Notes under the pieces: generated by a model
Told to the model about the DNA's origin: nothing
The model's input: the letters and a program-made list of their open reading frames with translations, nothing else
The model's database searches: none
Part shown: piece by piece, positions 9,670 through 19,373 of the stretch
Layout: each line of letters opens with the position of its first letter
How positions within the stretch are numbered: the first letter of the stretch is position 1
NCBI GenBank assembly: GCA_049649525.1
Contig: JBARZE010000002.1
Coordinates: forward strand, 62,001-126,000
From: JAAURB01 sp049649525
Lineage (GTDB): Bacteria > Cyanobacteriota > Cyanobacteriia > Cyanobacteriales > Microcoleaceae
DNA length: 64,000 nucleotides
Direction of reading: 5' to 3'
Program-made: the position numbers and the translations under genes

Positions 9670-9958
9670 GCTAAATTATGTAATTGTAGAGGGCAGTACA
9701 ATGTTACAAAAATTATGAACCTCAGCGTTAAATCGCTTGGATAAATCCAGCTCCAGCTAGGCGTGTTGCACCCTGATGTTATCTAGTTTGATACTTACAA
9801 TAAGTATGTATCCAGCATAACATCGGAATCTGGACGAGACAACACTTCTGTCATAAAGTTTGCGACATTGAGTCGGGTTTGTTTGAACAGTAAACCGTTA
9901 AGCTTAGCTTACCCACATTGCCGCAAGATTTGATACCGATTACACGATTAAACAAATT

Positions 9959-11773
9959 TTAGCTATCTTGATTCAGTCGTAGAACGGCCATAAACGCTTC
10001 TTGGGGAACATCAACTGAACCCAAGGCTTTCATCCGTTTTTTTCCTTTTGCTTGTTTTTGTAGCAGTTTTTTCTTCCGACTAATGTCGCCACCGTAACAT
10101 TTTGCCAGTACGTCTTTGCGTAACGCGGGGATATGTTCACTGGCAATCACTTTACTGCCAATGCTGGCTTGAATGGGGACTTTAAATTGATGGCGGGGAA
10201 TGAGTTCTTTCAACTTCTCGGCCATTGCCCGACCGACATTATAGGCTTTATCTCGATGGACAATCATCGCTAGAGAATCTACCGGGTCTTTATTAATCAT
10301 AATATCGAGCTTAACCAGGTGATTTTCTCGATACCCAATCAAATGATATTCCATACTGGCATAACCGCGAGAACGGGATTTCATCTGATCAAAAAAGTCT
10401 GTCACGACTTCAGCTAAAGGCAGTTCATAGACTAATGTGGTTCGCCCCAGGGTCAGATATCGCATATCTTTAAATTCTCCCCGGCGAGTTTGACCCAAGT
10501 CCATTAATGTCCCCACATATTCTTCTGGGGTGATCATTTCCACCCGCACATAAGGTTCTTCTATCTTTACTCGGTGGTTGGGGTCAGGCAGAGTACTGGG
10601 GTTGTCAATTAAAACGACTTCTCCTGTGTTGGTGGTGACGCGATACACGACAGCCGGGGAGGTGACAATGAGATCTAAATTATATTCTCGTTCTAAGCGT
10701 TCTTGGACAATTTCCATGTGTAATAATCCCAAGAAACCGCAACGAAATCCAAATCCCATGGCGCTAGAGGTTTCGGGTTCGTAGGATAAGGCAGCATCAT
10801 TAAGTTTGAGTTTTTCTAAGGCTTCTCGTAAGTCGGGAAACTGATCGGTGTCGGTGGGGAATAATCCACAAAATACCATCGGTTTAGCTTCTGTGTAGCC
10901 CGGTAACGGTTCCTCTGCCCGTTGATTGGCTAAAGTAATGGTATCCCCAACCCGAGCATCCTCAACGGCTTTAATCGCGGCGGAGAAATACCCCACTTCC
11001 CCGGCATGGAGGTCGTCAACGGGTTTTTGCGTGGGAGAGAGTACCCCCAAATCATCAATTTCGTATTCTTTTCCCGATGCCATTAACCGAACCCGATCGC
11101 CTTTTTTCAGGTTGCCATCCATAATTCGGAAATAAACAATTACGCCGCGATAGGTATCATAATAACTATCAAAAATTAGCGCCCGCAATTTCTCGGATAT
11201 GGTGTCTTTCGGTTGCGGCACACGATGAACAATGGCTTCTAAAATATCATCAACGCCGATCCCTTCTTTAGCTGAGGCGAGGATAGCGTTAGAACAGTCT
11301 AAACCGATAATTTCTTCAATTTCGCCCTTGACTCGCTCCGGTTCTGCTCCGGGTAAATCAATTTTATTTAAAACGGGAATAATTTCTAAATCGTATTCTA
11401 GCGCCAGATAAACATTGGCTAAGGTTTGGGCTTCTACTCCTTGAGAAGCGTCTACTACCAGTAATGCCCCCTCGCAGGCAGCTAGACTTCGCGACACTTC
11501 ATAAGAAAAGTCAACGTGTCCGGGTGTATCAATTAAATTAAGAACGTATGACTCACCATTTTTGGCGGTATAGTTCATCCGCGCTGCCTGTAACTTAATG
11601 GTAATGCCCCGTTCTCTTTCTAAATCCATGGAGTCGAGAAACTGTTCTTTCATGTCTCGCGCTGTTACGGTACCCGTATCTTGCAACAGACGATCGGCAA
11701 GGGTAGACTTGCCGTGGTCAATGTGGGCAATAATTGAAAAATTCCGAATTTGAGAAACAGGGACGTTAGTCAT
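9959..11773 (-). CDS. lepA: Elongation factor 4 (LepA), ribosomal back-translocase GTPase
   Basis: The protein has 604 aa, the normal LepA length. The GTPase domain shows the P-loop AHIDHGKSTLADRLL, switch I RERGITIKLQAA, DTPGH and NKID. EF-G-like domains II, III and V follow, and then the LepA-specific C-terminal domain with VDSLAMIVHRDKAY and the basic stretch SRKKKLLQKQAKGKKR. The factor acts on stalled or mistranslocated ribosomes and during 30S biogenesis. The gene has its own 185-300 base gaps on both sides and looks monocistronic. Confidence 0.97.
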   Translation of the reverse strand: MTNVPVSQIRNFSIIAHIDHGKSTLADRLLQDTGTVTARDMKEQFLDSMDLERERGITIKLQAARMNYTAKNGESYVLNLIDTPGHVDFSYEVSRSLAACEGALLVVDASQGVEAQTLANVYLALEYDLEIIPVLNKIDLPGAEPERVKGEIEEIIGLDCSNAILASAKEGIGVDDILEAIVHRVPQPKDTISEKLRALIFDSYYDTYRGVIVYFRIMDGNLKKGDRVRLMASGKEYEIDDLGVLSPTQKPVDDLHAGEVGYFSAAIKAVEDARVGDTITLANQRAEEPLPGYTEAKPMVFCGLFPTDTDQFPDLREALEKLKLNDAALSYEPETSSAMGFGFRCGFLGLLHMEIVQERLEREYNLDLIVTSPAVVYRVTTNTGEVVLIDNPSTLPDPNHRVKIEEPYVRVEMITPEEYVGTLMDLGQTRRGEFKDMRYLTLGRTTLVYELPLAEVVTDFFDQMKSRSRGYASMEYHLIGYRENHLVKLDIMINKDPVDSLAMIVHRDKAYNVGRAMAEKLKELIPRHQFKVPIQASIGSKVIASEHIPALRKDVLAKCYGGDISRKKKLLQKQAKGKKRMKALGSVDVPQEAFMAVLRLNQDS

Positions 11774-11963
11774 ACGTTGATTTTAACGGGAGAAGCCAGA
11801 ATTGAATCGATGTTGAAATTGTAGCAACTTACTTGATGGATTTTAAAGGGCAAAGGTTATTTCTATGACGATTAGCCATATTAATCCAAGGCGATCTTGA
11901 TGCAAAGGCCCTCAGCAGATCTTGACTCTCCCGCTAAAAACTCGGGTTTAAGGGAAAATTAAA

Positions 11964-12290
11964 TTAAGAAGATTGTTGATTTAATTCTGATTTCATCCGT
12001 TCTAACGTTTGATGCATCTGACCAAACATTTGTTCAGGAGTCATACCAAATTGATTCAGCTGAGTTTTGAGCTGTTCCATGGTCACTTGCGCGGTAAAAT
12101 CTTCTGATAGCTCAAAGCGTTTCATAAAAATTCGGTAACGATCCATAATCGTTTCCATTTGTTCAATATAAATTTTCTTACCTTCGCGGTCAAATTTGCC
12201 ATAATCACCACCTAGCTTAATGAGAGACTGATAGTCTTCAAATAACTGTTTGGCTTCTTCTTGAACAATTTCTGAATCAAAAAATCCCAT
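11964..12290 (-). CDS. DUF1825 family protein (conserved cyanobacterial)
   Basis: This 108-aa protein begins MGFFDSEIVQEEAKQLF and is predicted almost entirely helical and polar, with no membrane segment. The start and general pattern (a short acidic N-terminus, then DYGKFDREGKKIYIEQMETI) fit DUF1825, a small family confined to cyanobacteria and plastids with no established function. The frame is open for another 68 codons upstream, but that part is low in similarity and overlaps the region next to hisG. I therefore chose the ATG at 12288-12290. Confidence 0.85.
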   Translation of the reverse strand: MGFFDSEIVQEEAKQLFEDYQSLIKLGGDYGKFDREGKKIYIEQMETIMDRYRIFMKRFELSEDFTAQVTMEQLKTQLNQFGMTPEQMFGQMHQTLERMKSELNQQSS

Positions 12291-12508
12291 GGTTTTCTTA
12301 TCCTTTTTTATAATGGCACGCTTGCCGTGAAAGCTGATGTATAGATTTGGATTTATTTTAACAGCCTGAGATGAACCTTTGCGATCCCCAAGAGGTGGCA
12401 ATTTCCGAACTTCAGGGAGATTTGAGGCAGTCGGGCGTAGGGAGTGGGGTGTATAAATATGAATTGAGTATCTTTTCGGCTTCGGTTGCTGCACCCCATA
12501 TTCTATGT

Positions 12509-13153
12509 CTATGCTGTAACGCGATTGTGATGACGGATTTGATCGACGAGTTGAGATAATCCCCCCATATTCAGTCGATAACTCAATGGGTGGGCAATCA
12601 ATTGGGCGGTACTTTCAAACAAAACTTCAATCTCAACTAATCCATTTTGTTGCAGGGTTTTTCCGGTAGAAACTAAATCAACAATCGCCTCAGACATTCC
12701 TGTGATGGGCCCTAATTCGACTGAACCATAAAGGGGTATAATCTCAACAGGCAAATCTAAACTTTCAAAGTATTCACTGGCGCAGTGGACAAATTTGGAA
12801 GCCACTCGGCTATGGGGCGCAAGTTCAATGCAACGTCGATAAGAACTTGACTGTTTAACAGCAACAGAGAGACGACATTGACCAAATTTTAGATCGACCA
12901 AAGACGCAACTTGAGGCTGTTTTTCTCGTAGGACATCATATCCGACAATTCCCATCTGTGCCTGACCATATTCTACATAGACGGGGACATCTTGCGCCCG
13001 AACCAACAACGCTTTTGCGGTTTGCGTCGGATCATTAATTTGTAGTTGTCGGTTACTAGAATCTAAAAATGCGCTAAAATCCAGTCCAACGGATTGGAGT
13101 AAACGAATACTATCTTTCAGTAAAGCGCCTTTGGGAAGTGCGACGGTAATCAT
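12509..13153 (-). CDS. hisG: ATP phosphoribosyltransferase, short form (HisG-S)
   Basis: The first enzyme of histidine synthesis condenses ATP and PRPP. At 214 aa it is the short form, which lacks the C-terminal histidine-binding domain and normally needs HisZ as a regulatory partner; no hisZ is in this window. Recognisable segments are MITVALPKGALLKDSIRLL at the N-terminus and the PRPP loop EAIVDLVSTGKTLQQNGL. hisA, a later step, lies at 45.2 kb, so the pathway genes are dispersed, as is usual in cyanobacteria. Confidence 0.95.
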   Translation of the reverse strand: MITVALPKGALLKDSIRLLQSVGLDFSAFLDSSNRQLQINDPTQTAKALLVRAQDVPVYVEYGQAQMGIVGYDVLREKQPQVASLVDLKFGQCRLSVAVKQSSSYRRCIELAPHSRVASKFVHCASEYFESLDLPVEIIPLYGSVELGPITGMSEAIVDLVSTGKTLQQNGLVEIEVLFESTAQLIAHPLSYRLNMGGLSQLVDQIRHHNRVTA

Positions 13154-13250
13154 CTTAATTGCTTATTAGTGCAGACTTGATTCGTCAAGGTAAGCCATCT
13201 TGATAGATGCAAAACTAACCTTTAACAATACTACTTACTTGTACCAGATT

Positions 13251-13910
13251 ATGACCCAATTGACTCTGGTTATTGGCAATAAAAACTATTCATCTTGGTC
13301 ACTCCGGCCGTGGCTGGCGATGAAACAAGCCAGATTACAATTTAAAGAAATTCGCATTCCCCTTGATACACCCGATACCTATCAACAAATTCGTCGTTAT
13401 TCTCCCTCGGGACGAGTTCCTGTATTGTTAGATGGAGATTTAGTGATTTGGGAATCTTTAGCCATTTGTGAATATATCGCCGAAAACTTTGCGCCTCAGT
13501 TGTGGCCAAGTGACCCTGCCGCTAAAGCAGTTGCCCGGTCTGTTAGTCATGAAATGCATGCGAGTTTTATGAATTTACGGATGCAAATGCCCATGGACTG
13601 TCGGGGACGTTATCCGGGGGAAGGAATGAAACCCGAAGTCCAAGCGGATATTGACCGGGTGATGACGTTATGGCGCAATTGTCGTCAAAATTATGGTGCG
13701 TCGGGACAGATGTTATTTGGGCAGTTTTCTATCGCTGATGCCATGTTTGCCCCGGTGGTTTCTCGGTTTATTTCTTATGATGTCAAGTTAGGGGATGTGG
13801 GTCAAGAATACGCTGAGGCGTTATGGAAATTGCCGGCAATGCAAGAATGGGTCGAAGAAGCAATGCAAGAATTAGAACAACTTGATCGATTTCACGGTCA
13901 TAAATATTGA
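13251..13910 (+). CDS. Glutathione S-transferase family protein
   Basis: This protein of about 219 aa has a thioredoxin-like N-terminal domain starting LVIGNKNYSSWSLRPW, where the Ser pair is the likely glutathione-activating site. The cis-proline segment GRVPVLL and WESLAICEYIAE (the Glu-Ser glutathione-binding motif) follow, and then an all-helical C-terminal domain. I chose the ATG at 13251 (MTQLTLVIG); the upstream extension to 13200 adds 17 residues unlike the family. It ends 9 bases before a response regulator, so the two are probably co-transcribed. The substrate is unknown. Confidence 0.85.
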   Translation: MTQLTLVIGNKNYSSWSLRPWLAMKQARLQFKEIRIPLDTPDTYQQIRRYSPSGRVPVLLDGDLVIWESLAICEYIAENFAPQLWPSDPAAKAVARSVSHEMHASFMNLRMQMPMDCRGRYPGEGMKPEVQADIDRVMTLWRNCRQNYGASGQMLFGQFSIADAMFAPVVSRFISYDVKLGDVGQEYAEALWKLPAMQEWVEEAMQELEQLDRFHGHKY

Positions 13911-13919
13911 TCAATTCTA

Positions 13920-14600
13920 ATGCGGATTCTTTTAGTTGATGATGAGGCTGAACTAACGTATCCTTTGAAGCGTGTATTGACTCGCGAAGGCTATCAGGTT
14001 GATGTTGCAGACGATGGCATTGAGGGTCAACAACTCGCTTGTCAGTACAACTATGATTTGCTAATTTTAGATTGGATGTTACCCCAAATATCGGGATTAG
14101 AAATTTGTCATACATTACGTTCGCGTTCGTCTCAAACTCCGATTTTATTTCTAACAGCAAAAGACACTTTAGATGATCGCGTGATTGGACTCGATGCCGG
14201 GGCAGATGATTATCTGGTTAAGCCGTTTGAATTGCGAGAATTGTTAGCAAGAGTTCGGGCATTAATCCGGCGTTCTCAGGCATTGGAAACAGCAACGTTT
14301 TCGGACTGTTTACGAGTTGAAGATTTAACCTTAGAAGTGAGTAATCAACTGGCTTATCGGGGTGAACGAACGATTGATTTATCGGAAAAAGAAACTCAGC
14401 TTCTCACCTATTTTATGCAGCATCCAGGACAGGTTCTGACTCATCAACAAATCCATCAGCATCTCTGGGAAAATCAACCACAGCCGAGTAGTAATGTGTT
14501 GGCGGCACAAGTTCGTTTACTACGTCGAAAAATAGAGTGTGATGGAGAATCTCCACTGATTCATACTGTTTATGGAAAAGGCTATCGATTTGGAGAATAA
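13920..14600 (+). CDS. OmpR/PhoB-family response regulator
   Basis: The protein has 226 aa. The receiver domain (residues 1-~115) has acidic residues D7-D8, the phosphoacceptor D51 in LLILDWMLP, T79 and K101 in LVKPFE. The winged-helix DNA-binding domain (~130-226) ends HTVYGKGYRFGE, a hallmark of OmpR-type regulators. It resembles the cyanobacterial RppA/NrsR group. It has no partner kinase on the same strand. The sensor kinase at 14665-16794 is convergent with it, its stop lying 64 bases away, so a pairing is possible but not shown. Confidence 0.92.
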   Translation: MRILLVDDEAELTYPLKRVLTREGYQVDVADDGIEGQQLACQYNYDLLILDWMLPQISGLEICHTLRSRSSQTPILFLTAKDTLDDRVIGLDAGADDYLVKPFELRELLARVRALIRRSQALETATFSDCLRVEDLTLEVSNQLAYRGERTIDLSEKETQLLTYFMQHPGQVLTHQQIHQHLWENQPQPSSNVLAAQVRLLRRKIECDGESPLIHTVYGKGYRFGE

Positions 14601-14664
14601 TTATATTTTTACGTTAATACTACTAATATATAATGAAATTAATTGATGATTTTCTAAAATAGAA

Positions 14665-16794
14665 CTATATTTTTTGTATCAATTTTTTATTTTCTTTAAT
14701 TGAATTATCATTTCGTTTTTTTATCGGAATAGCAATAATAAATTCAGCGCCTTCTCCTGGGGAAGAAATACAAGTTAATTCACCCTGATGACGTTCAACA
14801 ATGATTGAGTAGCTAATTGATAATCCTAGTCCTGTTCCTTTACCAATATCTTTTGTTGTGAAGAAAGGATCAAATATTTTTTGCCGAGTTGACTCAGACA
14901 TTCCTGTACCATTATCTGCAATAGATATCACTGCTTTTTCTTCTTCTAAATAAGTACTAATTGTGATACTAGGATTAGTAATTTCTCCGGCTTTAATCGC
15001 AGATTCTAAGGCATCAATTCCATTACTAATCAGATTAATTAAAACTTGATTAAGTTGCCCTACATAACATTCGACTTGTGGTATTGAACTATATTCTTTA
15101 ATAATTTTAATTTCAGGGTGTTCTGAGCAGGCTTTGAGACGATGTTGTAAAATGAGTAAGGTACTTTCAATCCCTTCATGAAGATCGGCGACTTTGAGAT
15201 CGGCTTCATCAAGCCTAGAAAAGTTTCGTAAACTCAGAACAATTTCTTTGATGCGTTTTGTTCCTATATTCATCGACTCTACAATTTTAATAAGATCGCT
15301 TTGTATAAACTCAAAATCTATCTCTTCTTTTTCTATAGTAATAGTAGGTGTTTCCACAGGATATTCTGTTTCATATAATTGAATAAGTTTAAGGATATCA
15401 CTTGTATATTCTTCTAAATAATTTAAGTTGGCATGAATAAAATTAACAGGATTATTAATTTCATGAGCAATTCCCGCCACCATCTGTCCGAGACTTGCCA
15501 TTTTTTCGTTCTGAATGAGTTGAGTCTGAGTCTGTTTAAGTTCTTTTAAAGTTAATTGTAAATATTCATTTTTATTTTCTAGTTCTTGGGTTCTTACTTG
15601 TACCTTCTCTTCTAACCCATGACTATATTCTTGCAATTTTTCATAAGAATCTTGCAATTGCTGCGTCATCTGATTAAATGTTTCAGCCAGAAATCCAATT
15701 TCATTTTCTGTTAAAATAGGGGCAGTTTGTAGATGACAAAAATCACCCACTTTTACATCTTTAATGACAGATTTAGCCGTATGAGCGATCGCTAAAATCG
15801 GTTTAACAATTCGACGACCCAGTATCAACATTCCTATCGTCATCACTCCGGCTAATCCTAAACCTAATAGTAAAATTGAACTAGCAAGCCGACGTGCTGG
15901 TTTAAATGCCTCTGCCTGTTCCATTTCGACCAATAGAGCCACATCCTGTGCTTCTAGCCAGCGATAGACCCCGATCACCGAAACATCACGGTAATTTGGG
16001 TATAGTCCACGACCGTCATGACCCGCCATTGCTGCAATAATACCAGGGCTTTTAACGCCATCAATAAACCCTTCTGAAGCAAATTCTTCAGCCGAAACCA
16101 GTGTATTACGCTGGGCAAAATTATCCCCCAAATTCGCCACTAAATAAGTTTCTCCGCTACTTCCTAATCCCCGATTATCACGAATAATTTCATCAACACG
16201 AGCCAGGTTGAGATGGACCACCAACATTCCTAAGCGCTGACCATTTTGATCCACAATGAATGCACCAAAGCTGGTTGTGGGTTTGTTAGTGATTGAGGAG
16301 GGGTAAAAGTTTGAGACGAAAGTGGTATCACGACTACTCGCTAATACATCACTACTTTGATCGAGGGGGACATAGCGGCCAGTATGATTGGGGTTGGTTG
16401 AGACTAATACCCGCCCCCCTTTGGAAAGCACCACAATTTCCTGATAGTCCGCATGGTTTCGGATTAAGCTGTTGAGAGTGGTTTGTAAACTGTTTAAGGC
16501 AAATTGATAGTCTGAGGTTGATTTGTCTTGGGTTAATAATACTTGGGCTTGGGTATTAATTTCGGGTAATTGACTCAGGGCAACCAATGTATCGCGTCGA
16601 TCTAGTAACCATCGATTTAATTCTCCTTCTTTTAAGGATGCAGCCGTTGTTAGTCGATCAAAAACGGATTGTTTTAAGGATGCTTTGGCTTGAGTGAATG
16701 CCAGGTAACCCACCAGTGTGACAATTGTTAGAGATAAGAGTGAAAATGATCCAACAACTTGAAAGAGTAGATTTTGTTTCCATAATTTAATCAT
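14665..16794 (-). CDS. Membrane sensor histidine kinase (Cache-like sensor, HAMP, HisKA, HATPase)
   Basis: The protein has 709 aa from the ATG at 16792-16794, which is preceded by AAGGGAATAAAT. An N-terminal membrane helix (~13-34) and a second one (~303-325) enclose a periplasmic region of about 270 residues with a Cache-like pattern (GETYLVANLGDN). HAMP (~325-385) and a coiled coil follow. The phosphoacceptor is H444 in GIAHEINNP. The ATPase domain has the N box NQVLINLISNGIDAL, DNGTGMS and GKGTGLGLSIS. The gene lies 49 bases downstream of a solute-binding lipoprotein gene on the same strand, which suggests a ligand-sensing pair. Its response regulator may be the one at 13920. Confidence 0.92.
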   Translation of the reverse strand: MIKLWKQNLLFQVVGSFSLLSLTIVTLVGYLAFTQAKASLKQSVFDRLTTAASLKEGELNRWLLDRRDTLVALSQLPEINTQAQVLLTQDKSTSDYQFALNSLQTTLNSLIRNHADYQEIVVLSKGGRVLVSTNPNHTGRYVPLDQSSDVLASSRDTTFVSNFYPSSITNKPTTSFGAFIVDQNGQRLGMLVVHLNLARVDEIIRDNRGLGSSGETYLVANLGDNFAQRNTLVSAEEFASEGFIDGVKSPGIIAAMAGHDGRGLYPNYRDVSVIGVYRWLEAQDVALLVEMEQAEAFKPARRLASSILLLGLGLAGVMTIGMLILGRRIVKPILAIAHTAKSVIKDVKVGDFCHLQTAPILTENEIGFLAETFNQMTQQLQDSYEKLQEYSHGLEEKVQVRTQELENKNEYLQLTLKELKQTQTQLIQNEKMASLGQMVAGIAHEINNPVNFIHANLNYLEEYTSDILKLIQLYETEYPVETPTITIEKEEIDFEFIQSDLIKIVESMNIGTKRIKEIVLSLRNFSRLDEADLKVADLHEGIESTLLILQHRLKACSEHPEIKIIKEYSSIPQVECYVGQLNQVLINLISNGIDALESAIKAGEITNPSITISTYLEEEKAVISIADNGTGMSESTRQKIFDPFFTTKDIGKGTGLGLSISYSIIVERHQGELTCISSPGEGAEFIIAIPIKKRNDNSIKENKKLIQKI

Positions 16795-16843
16795 ATTTAT
16801 TCCCTTTATCTGCACTTCAAAAGCATAATATTGTTAGTTTGGC

Positions 16844-18226
16844 TTAACGCTGCCATTGTGCAAAAATGTCTTTAATTTTAGTAAATGCGGCATCAGTGGC
16901 TGTTTCTGCAGACCATCCTTCAAGAATCATGCGCTCAATTGCCAGACTCCAAACACTTTCAGATTGCACTTGAATATAAGCTGGATTTAAAGATTGATAG
17001 CTGGCATGGGTTTGAGTATTGAATTGTTGATTTGCAACAGAAATATGAGGATCGGCTGGATCATTCCAGAAAGGTTTTGATGACACTTCTGGCATCACAG
17101 GAAAGTAGCGTCCTAAAGAAGCTTCTAAGTAGGCATTAAGCTGCTGTGGTTGCATCAGATAAGAGAGAAAATTCTTAGCAACTTCTACATGAGGAGATGA
17201 TTCAAGCAGAACGATTTGTTTAATAGCAGTAGTATAGGTTAATGGTTCTCCATCGGGTTCTTTGGGAAAAGTAATGGTGGCCATTTTATTGTAGTAAATT
17301 TCTGGATCTTCTCGTTGGGAACCGGGAATAGAAAGGCTGGGATTAATAGTAAGGATTACGTTTCGATTCAGAAATGCACTATTGTTAGAACTATTGATCC
17401 AGTTATCTACATTTTTGGGAACATAGCCCTGTTGATAAAATTGAGTATACCAATTTAAAGCTTTAATCACGCCTTGGCGAACTTGCGGATCATCTAGTAA
17501 TAAATCCCCGGCTTCATTTAATAAATTCACATCATAAGCATCTAGGATATGCTCGAAAATAGTATGAGTATCGTTTGCTTCACGAGACATGGGAAAACCA
17601 AAACTATAAATATCTTCTTTTCCTTTGGCTCGTAAATTATCTTGTACTTGCTGCCAAAATTGCCAAAATTTATCCCATTCTGTCGGGATATCTTCTTCTG
17701 TGAAACCTGCTTCGATTAATAAATCTTTCCAGTAGTGAATATGCAAAGTTTGTTGTTTAAAAGGAATCGCATAATCCGATCGCTTTTGAGCTTTATTATT
17801 ATAAAGAGAAACAGATTGCAAAGCAGCGTTGCTATAAACTTGTTTTAACGGTTCAATGACATCAGTAACATCCGCTAGTTTTCCATCCCAAGCCCAACGA
17901 GGAACCGCAGAATCATTCGCTCGAGAGCCATAGACAATATCAGGAGGATTTCCCGCTTTTATTGCATTTTCTGTATCTTTTAAAATATCATCTTGGCTAA
18001 TAAAAAATAGATTGATTTTGTTGCCGGTTTGGCGTTGCCATACAGTGATAATATTCTTTATTGCTTCATTTTCTTGCAAATAATAACCCCGATTCCACCA
18101 AATGGTTAAGATTTGTTCTTGAGGTGAATCAGGGTTTATATTAGTTATTAATTCTATTTTGTTTCCTATGCAGCTAGTTAGCAGTAAGCCTAATAAAAAA
18201 AATCCAATTAGTTTGTTGATCTTCAT
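16844..18226 (-). CDS. Extracellular solute-binding lipoprotein (family 1, sugar type)
   Basis: This 460-aa protein has a lipoprotein signal peptide: MKINK, a hydrophobic core, then the lipobox LLTSC with the lipid-modified Cys at 19. The mature part fits the family 1 binding proteins (ILTIWWNRGYY near the N-terminus and NPPDIVYGSR in the ligand cleft region). The ligand is probably a carbohydrate or other polar solute. No permease or ATPase gene is adjacent. The next gene is a sensor kinase, so the protein may present its ligand to that kinase instead of, or as well as, a transporter encoded elsewhere. Confidence 0.85.
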   Translation of the reverse strand: MKINKLIGFFLLGLLLTSCIGNKIELITNINPDSPQEQILTIWWNRGYYLQENEAIKNIITVWQRQTGNKINLFFISQDDILKDTENAIKAGNPPDIVYGSRANDSAVPRWAWDGKLADVTDVIEPLKQVYSNAALQSVSLYNNKAQKRSDYAIPFKQQTLHIHYWKDLLIEAGFTEEDIPTEWDKFWQFWQQVQDNLRAKGKEDIYSFGFPMSREANDTHTIFEHILDAYDVNLLNEAGDLLLDDPQVRQGVIKALNWYTQFYQQGYVPKNVDNWINSSNNSAFLNRNVILTINPSLSIPGSQREDPEIYYNKMATITFPKEPDGEPLTYTTAIKQIVLLESSPHVEVAKNFLSYLMQPQQLNAYLEASLGRYFPVMPEVSSKPFWNDPADPHISVANQQFNTQTHASYQSLNPAYIQVQSESVWSLAIERMILEGWSAETATDAAFTKIKDIFAQWQR

Positions 18227-18778
18227 GATTTTACTGTAATTCTTGCAAATGAGAGCAAAGTCCGGATTAAAATATATTCACAGTTTTAATTAGTTCAATT
18301 ACTCTGATTCACTAATGATGATGAAGCATTTTTTACAATATAGAATGATGAATACTCATTGTCTGTATGTAATACTGCAAAAGTCATCTGAACCGCAATT
18401 GAAGCAATAATAATCCTTAGATATGAAGCTACACTTAGAATACCCATCCCTTTTACAGAAACAAGCATTTAATTAATTTAGCCAACTTAAGATTTTTAGT
18501 CTGTTAGTGTATAAATATGACCCGTAGTCTCGTCCCTCTGAACCTGCGTAAAAATTAATTTATGTATTGTCGTTATCAAATCAGAAAAATGGTTTTTTCT
18601 TAAGTATTATTTATAATTGCCATCTTCACTTTGTATAAAGGCAGTAAAAATTGATTGAGTTAATCTATAAAATATTAGTATAATTATAAAAATAGCTAGA
18701 GCTTCTATTTGTCAAAATTATCATAAAACTCTAAACTATTAGCTATATTCTTATTTGAGGTTTGAATTAATTAATAGG
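18227..18778. other. AT-rich intergenic region (552 bp)
   Basis: No coding sequence, tRNA or strong hairpin was seen. The segment separates the minus-strand solute-binding gene from the minus-strand GFA gene and presumably holds the promoter of the sensor operon near its left end. Confidence 0.4.
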
Positions 18779-19174
18779 TCACATTGGCGGTAATTCATCA
18801 AAATTAGGAATTTGACCCGAAAGATTATACCAATTCACTTTTGAACTAATACAAACATCTGCAACGGGTTTTAAATCATGAGGACTATCGATACAAGAAA
18901 GCGCAATACTTAAATAATCTCCATTATCTTTAGCATAATTCATTAATCTCGAACCACAATGAGAACAAAACGCCCTAATTCCACCCGTTGATTCATATTC
19001 TTTTAAAGCCTCTTTTCCGCGAATGAAATTTAAGCTATCTCGAATAGCAAATGCTTGAGTCGCAAAGGCAGCACCGTGAGACTTTCGACAGCGCGTACAA
19101 TGACAATTAAATACCATATTCGGAATTTCAGTTACTTCAAATTCAATTGCACCACAAACACAACTTCCTTTCAT
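18779..19174 (-). CDS. GFA/Mss4-like zinc-binding family protein
   Basis: This 131-aa protein has the conserved cysteines of the glutathione-dependent formaldehyde-activating (GFA) family: GSCVCGAIEFEV at the N-terminus, CHCTRCRKSHGAAFA in the first third and FCSHCGSRL in the middle. These bind structural and exchangeable zinc. The family name comes from formaldehyde detoxification, but most members have no proven activity. The gene is monocistronic, with AT-rich gaps on both sides. Confidence 0.88.
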   Translation of the reverse strand: MKGSCVCGAIEFEVTEIPNMVFNCHCTRCRKSHGAAFATQAFAIRDSLNFIRGKEALKEYESTGGIRAFCSHCGSRLMNYAKDNGDYLSIALSCIDSPHDLKPVADVCISSKVNWYNLSGQIPNFDELPPM

Positions 19175-19373
19175 TTTTTAACTTCCTCAATTTATGACGA
19201 TTTTGAGTAAATTCTCCCTATATTTCATAGGATTAAATTGATTTTCTGATTCAATGTCACAATTCTTCATAAGAAATGAGCGATCGCATCGTTTGGAGTG
19301 GATCACACAGTGATAAGCTAATCAGATGTGTTGAAAATTCTGATAAAACCTTAAGTTTAGATAATTAGTAAAG

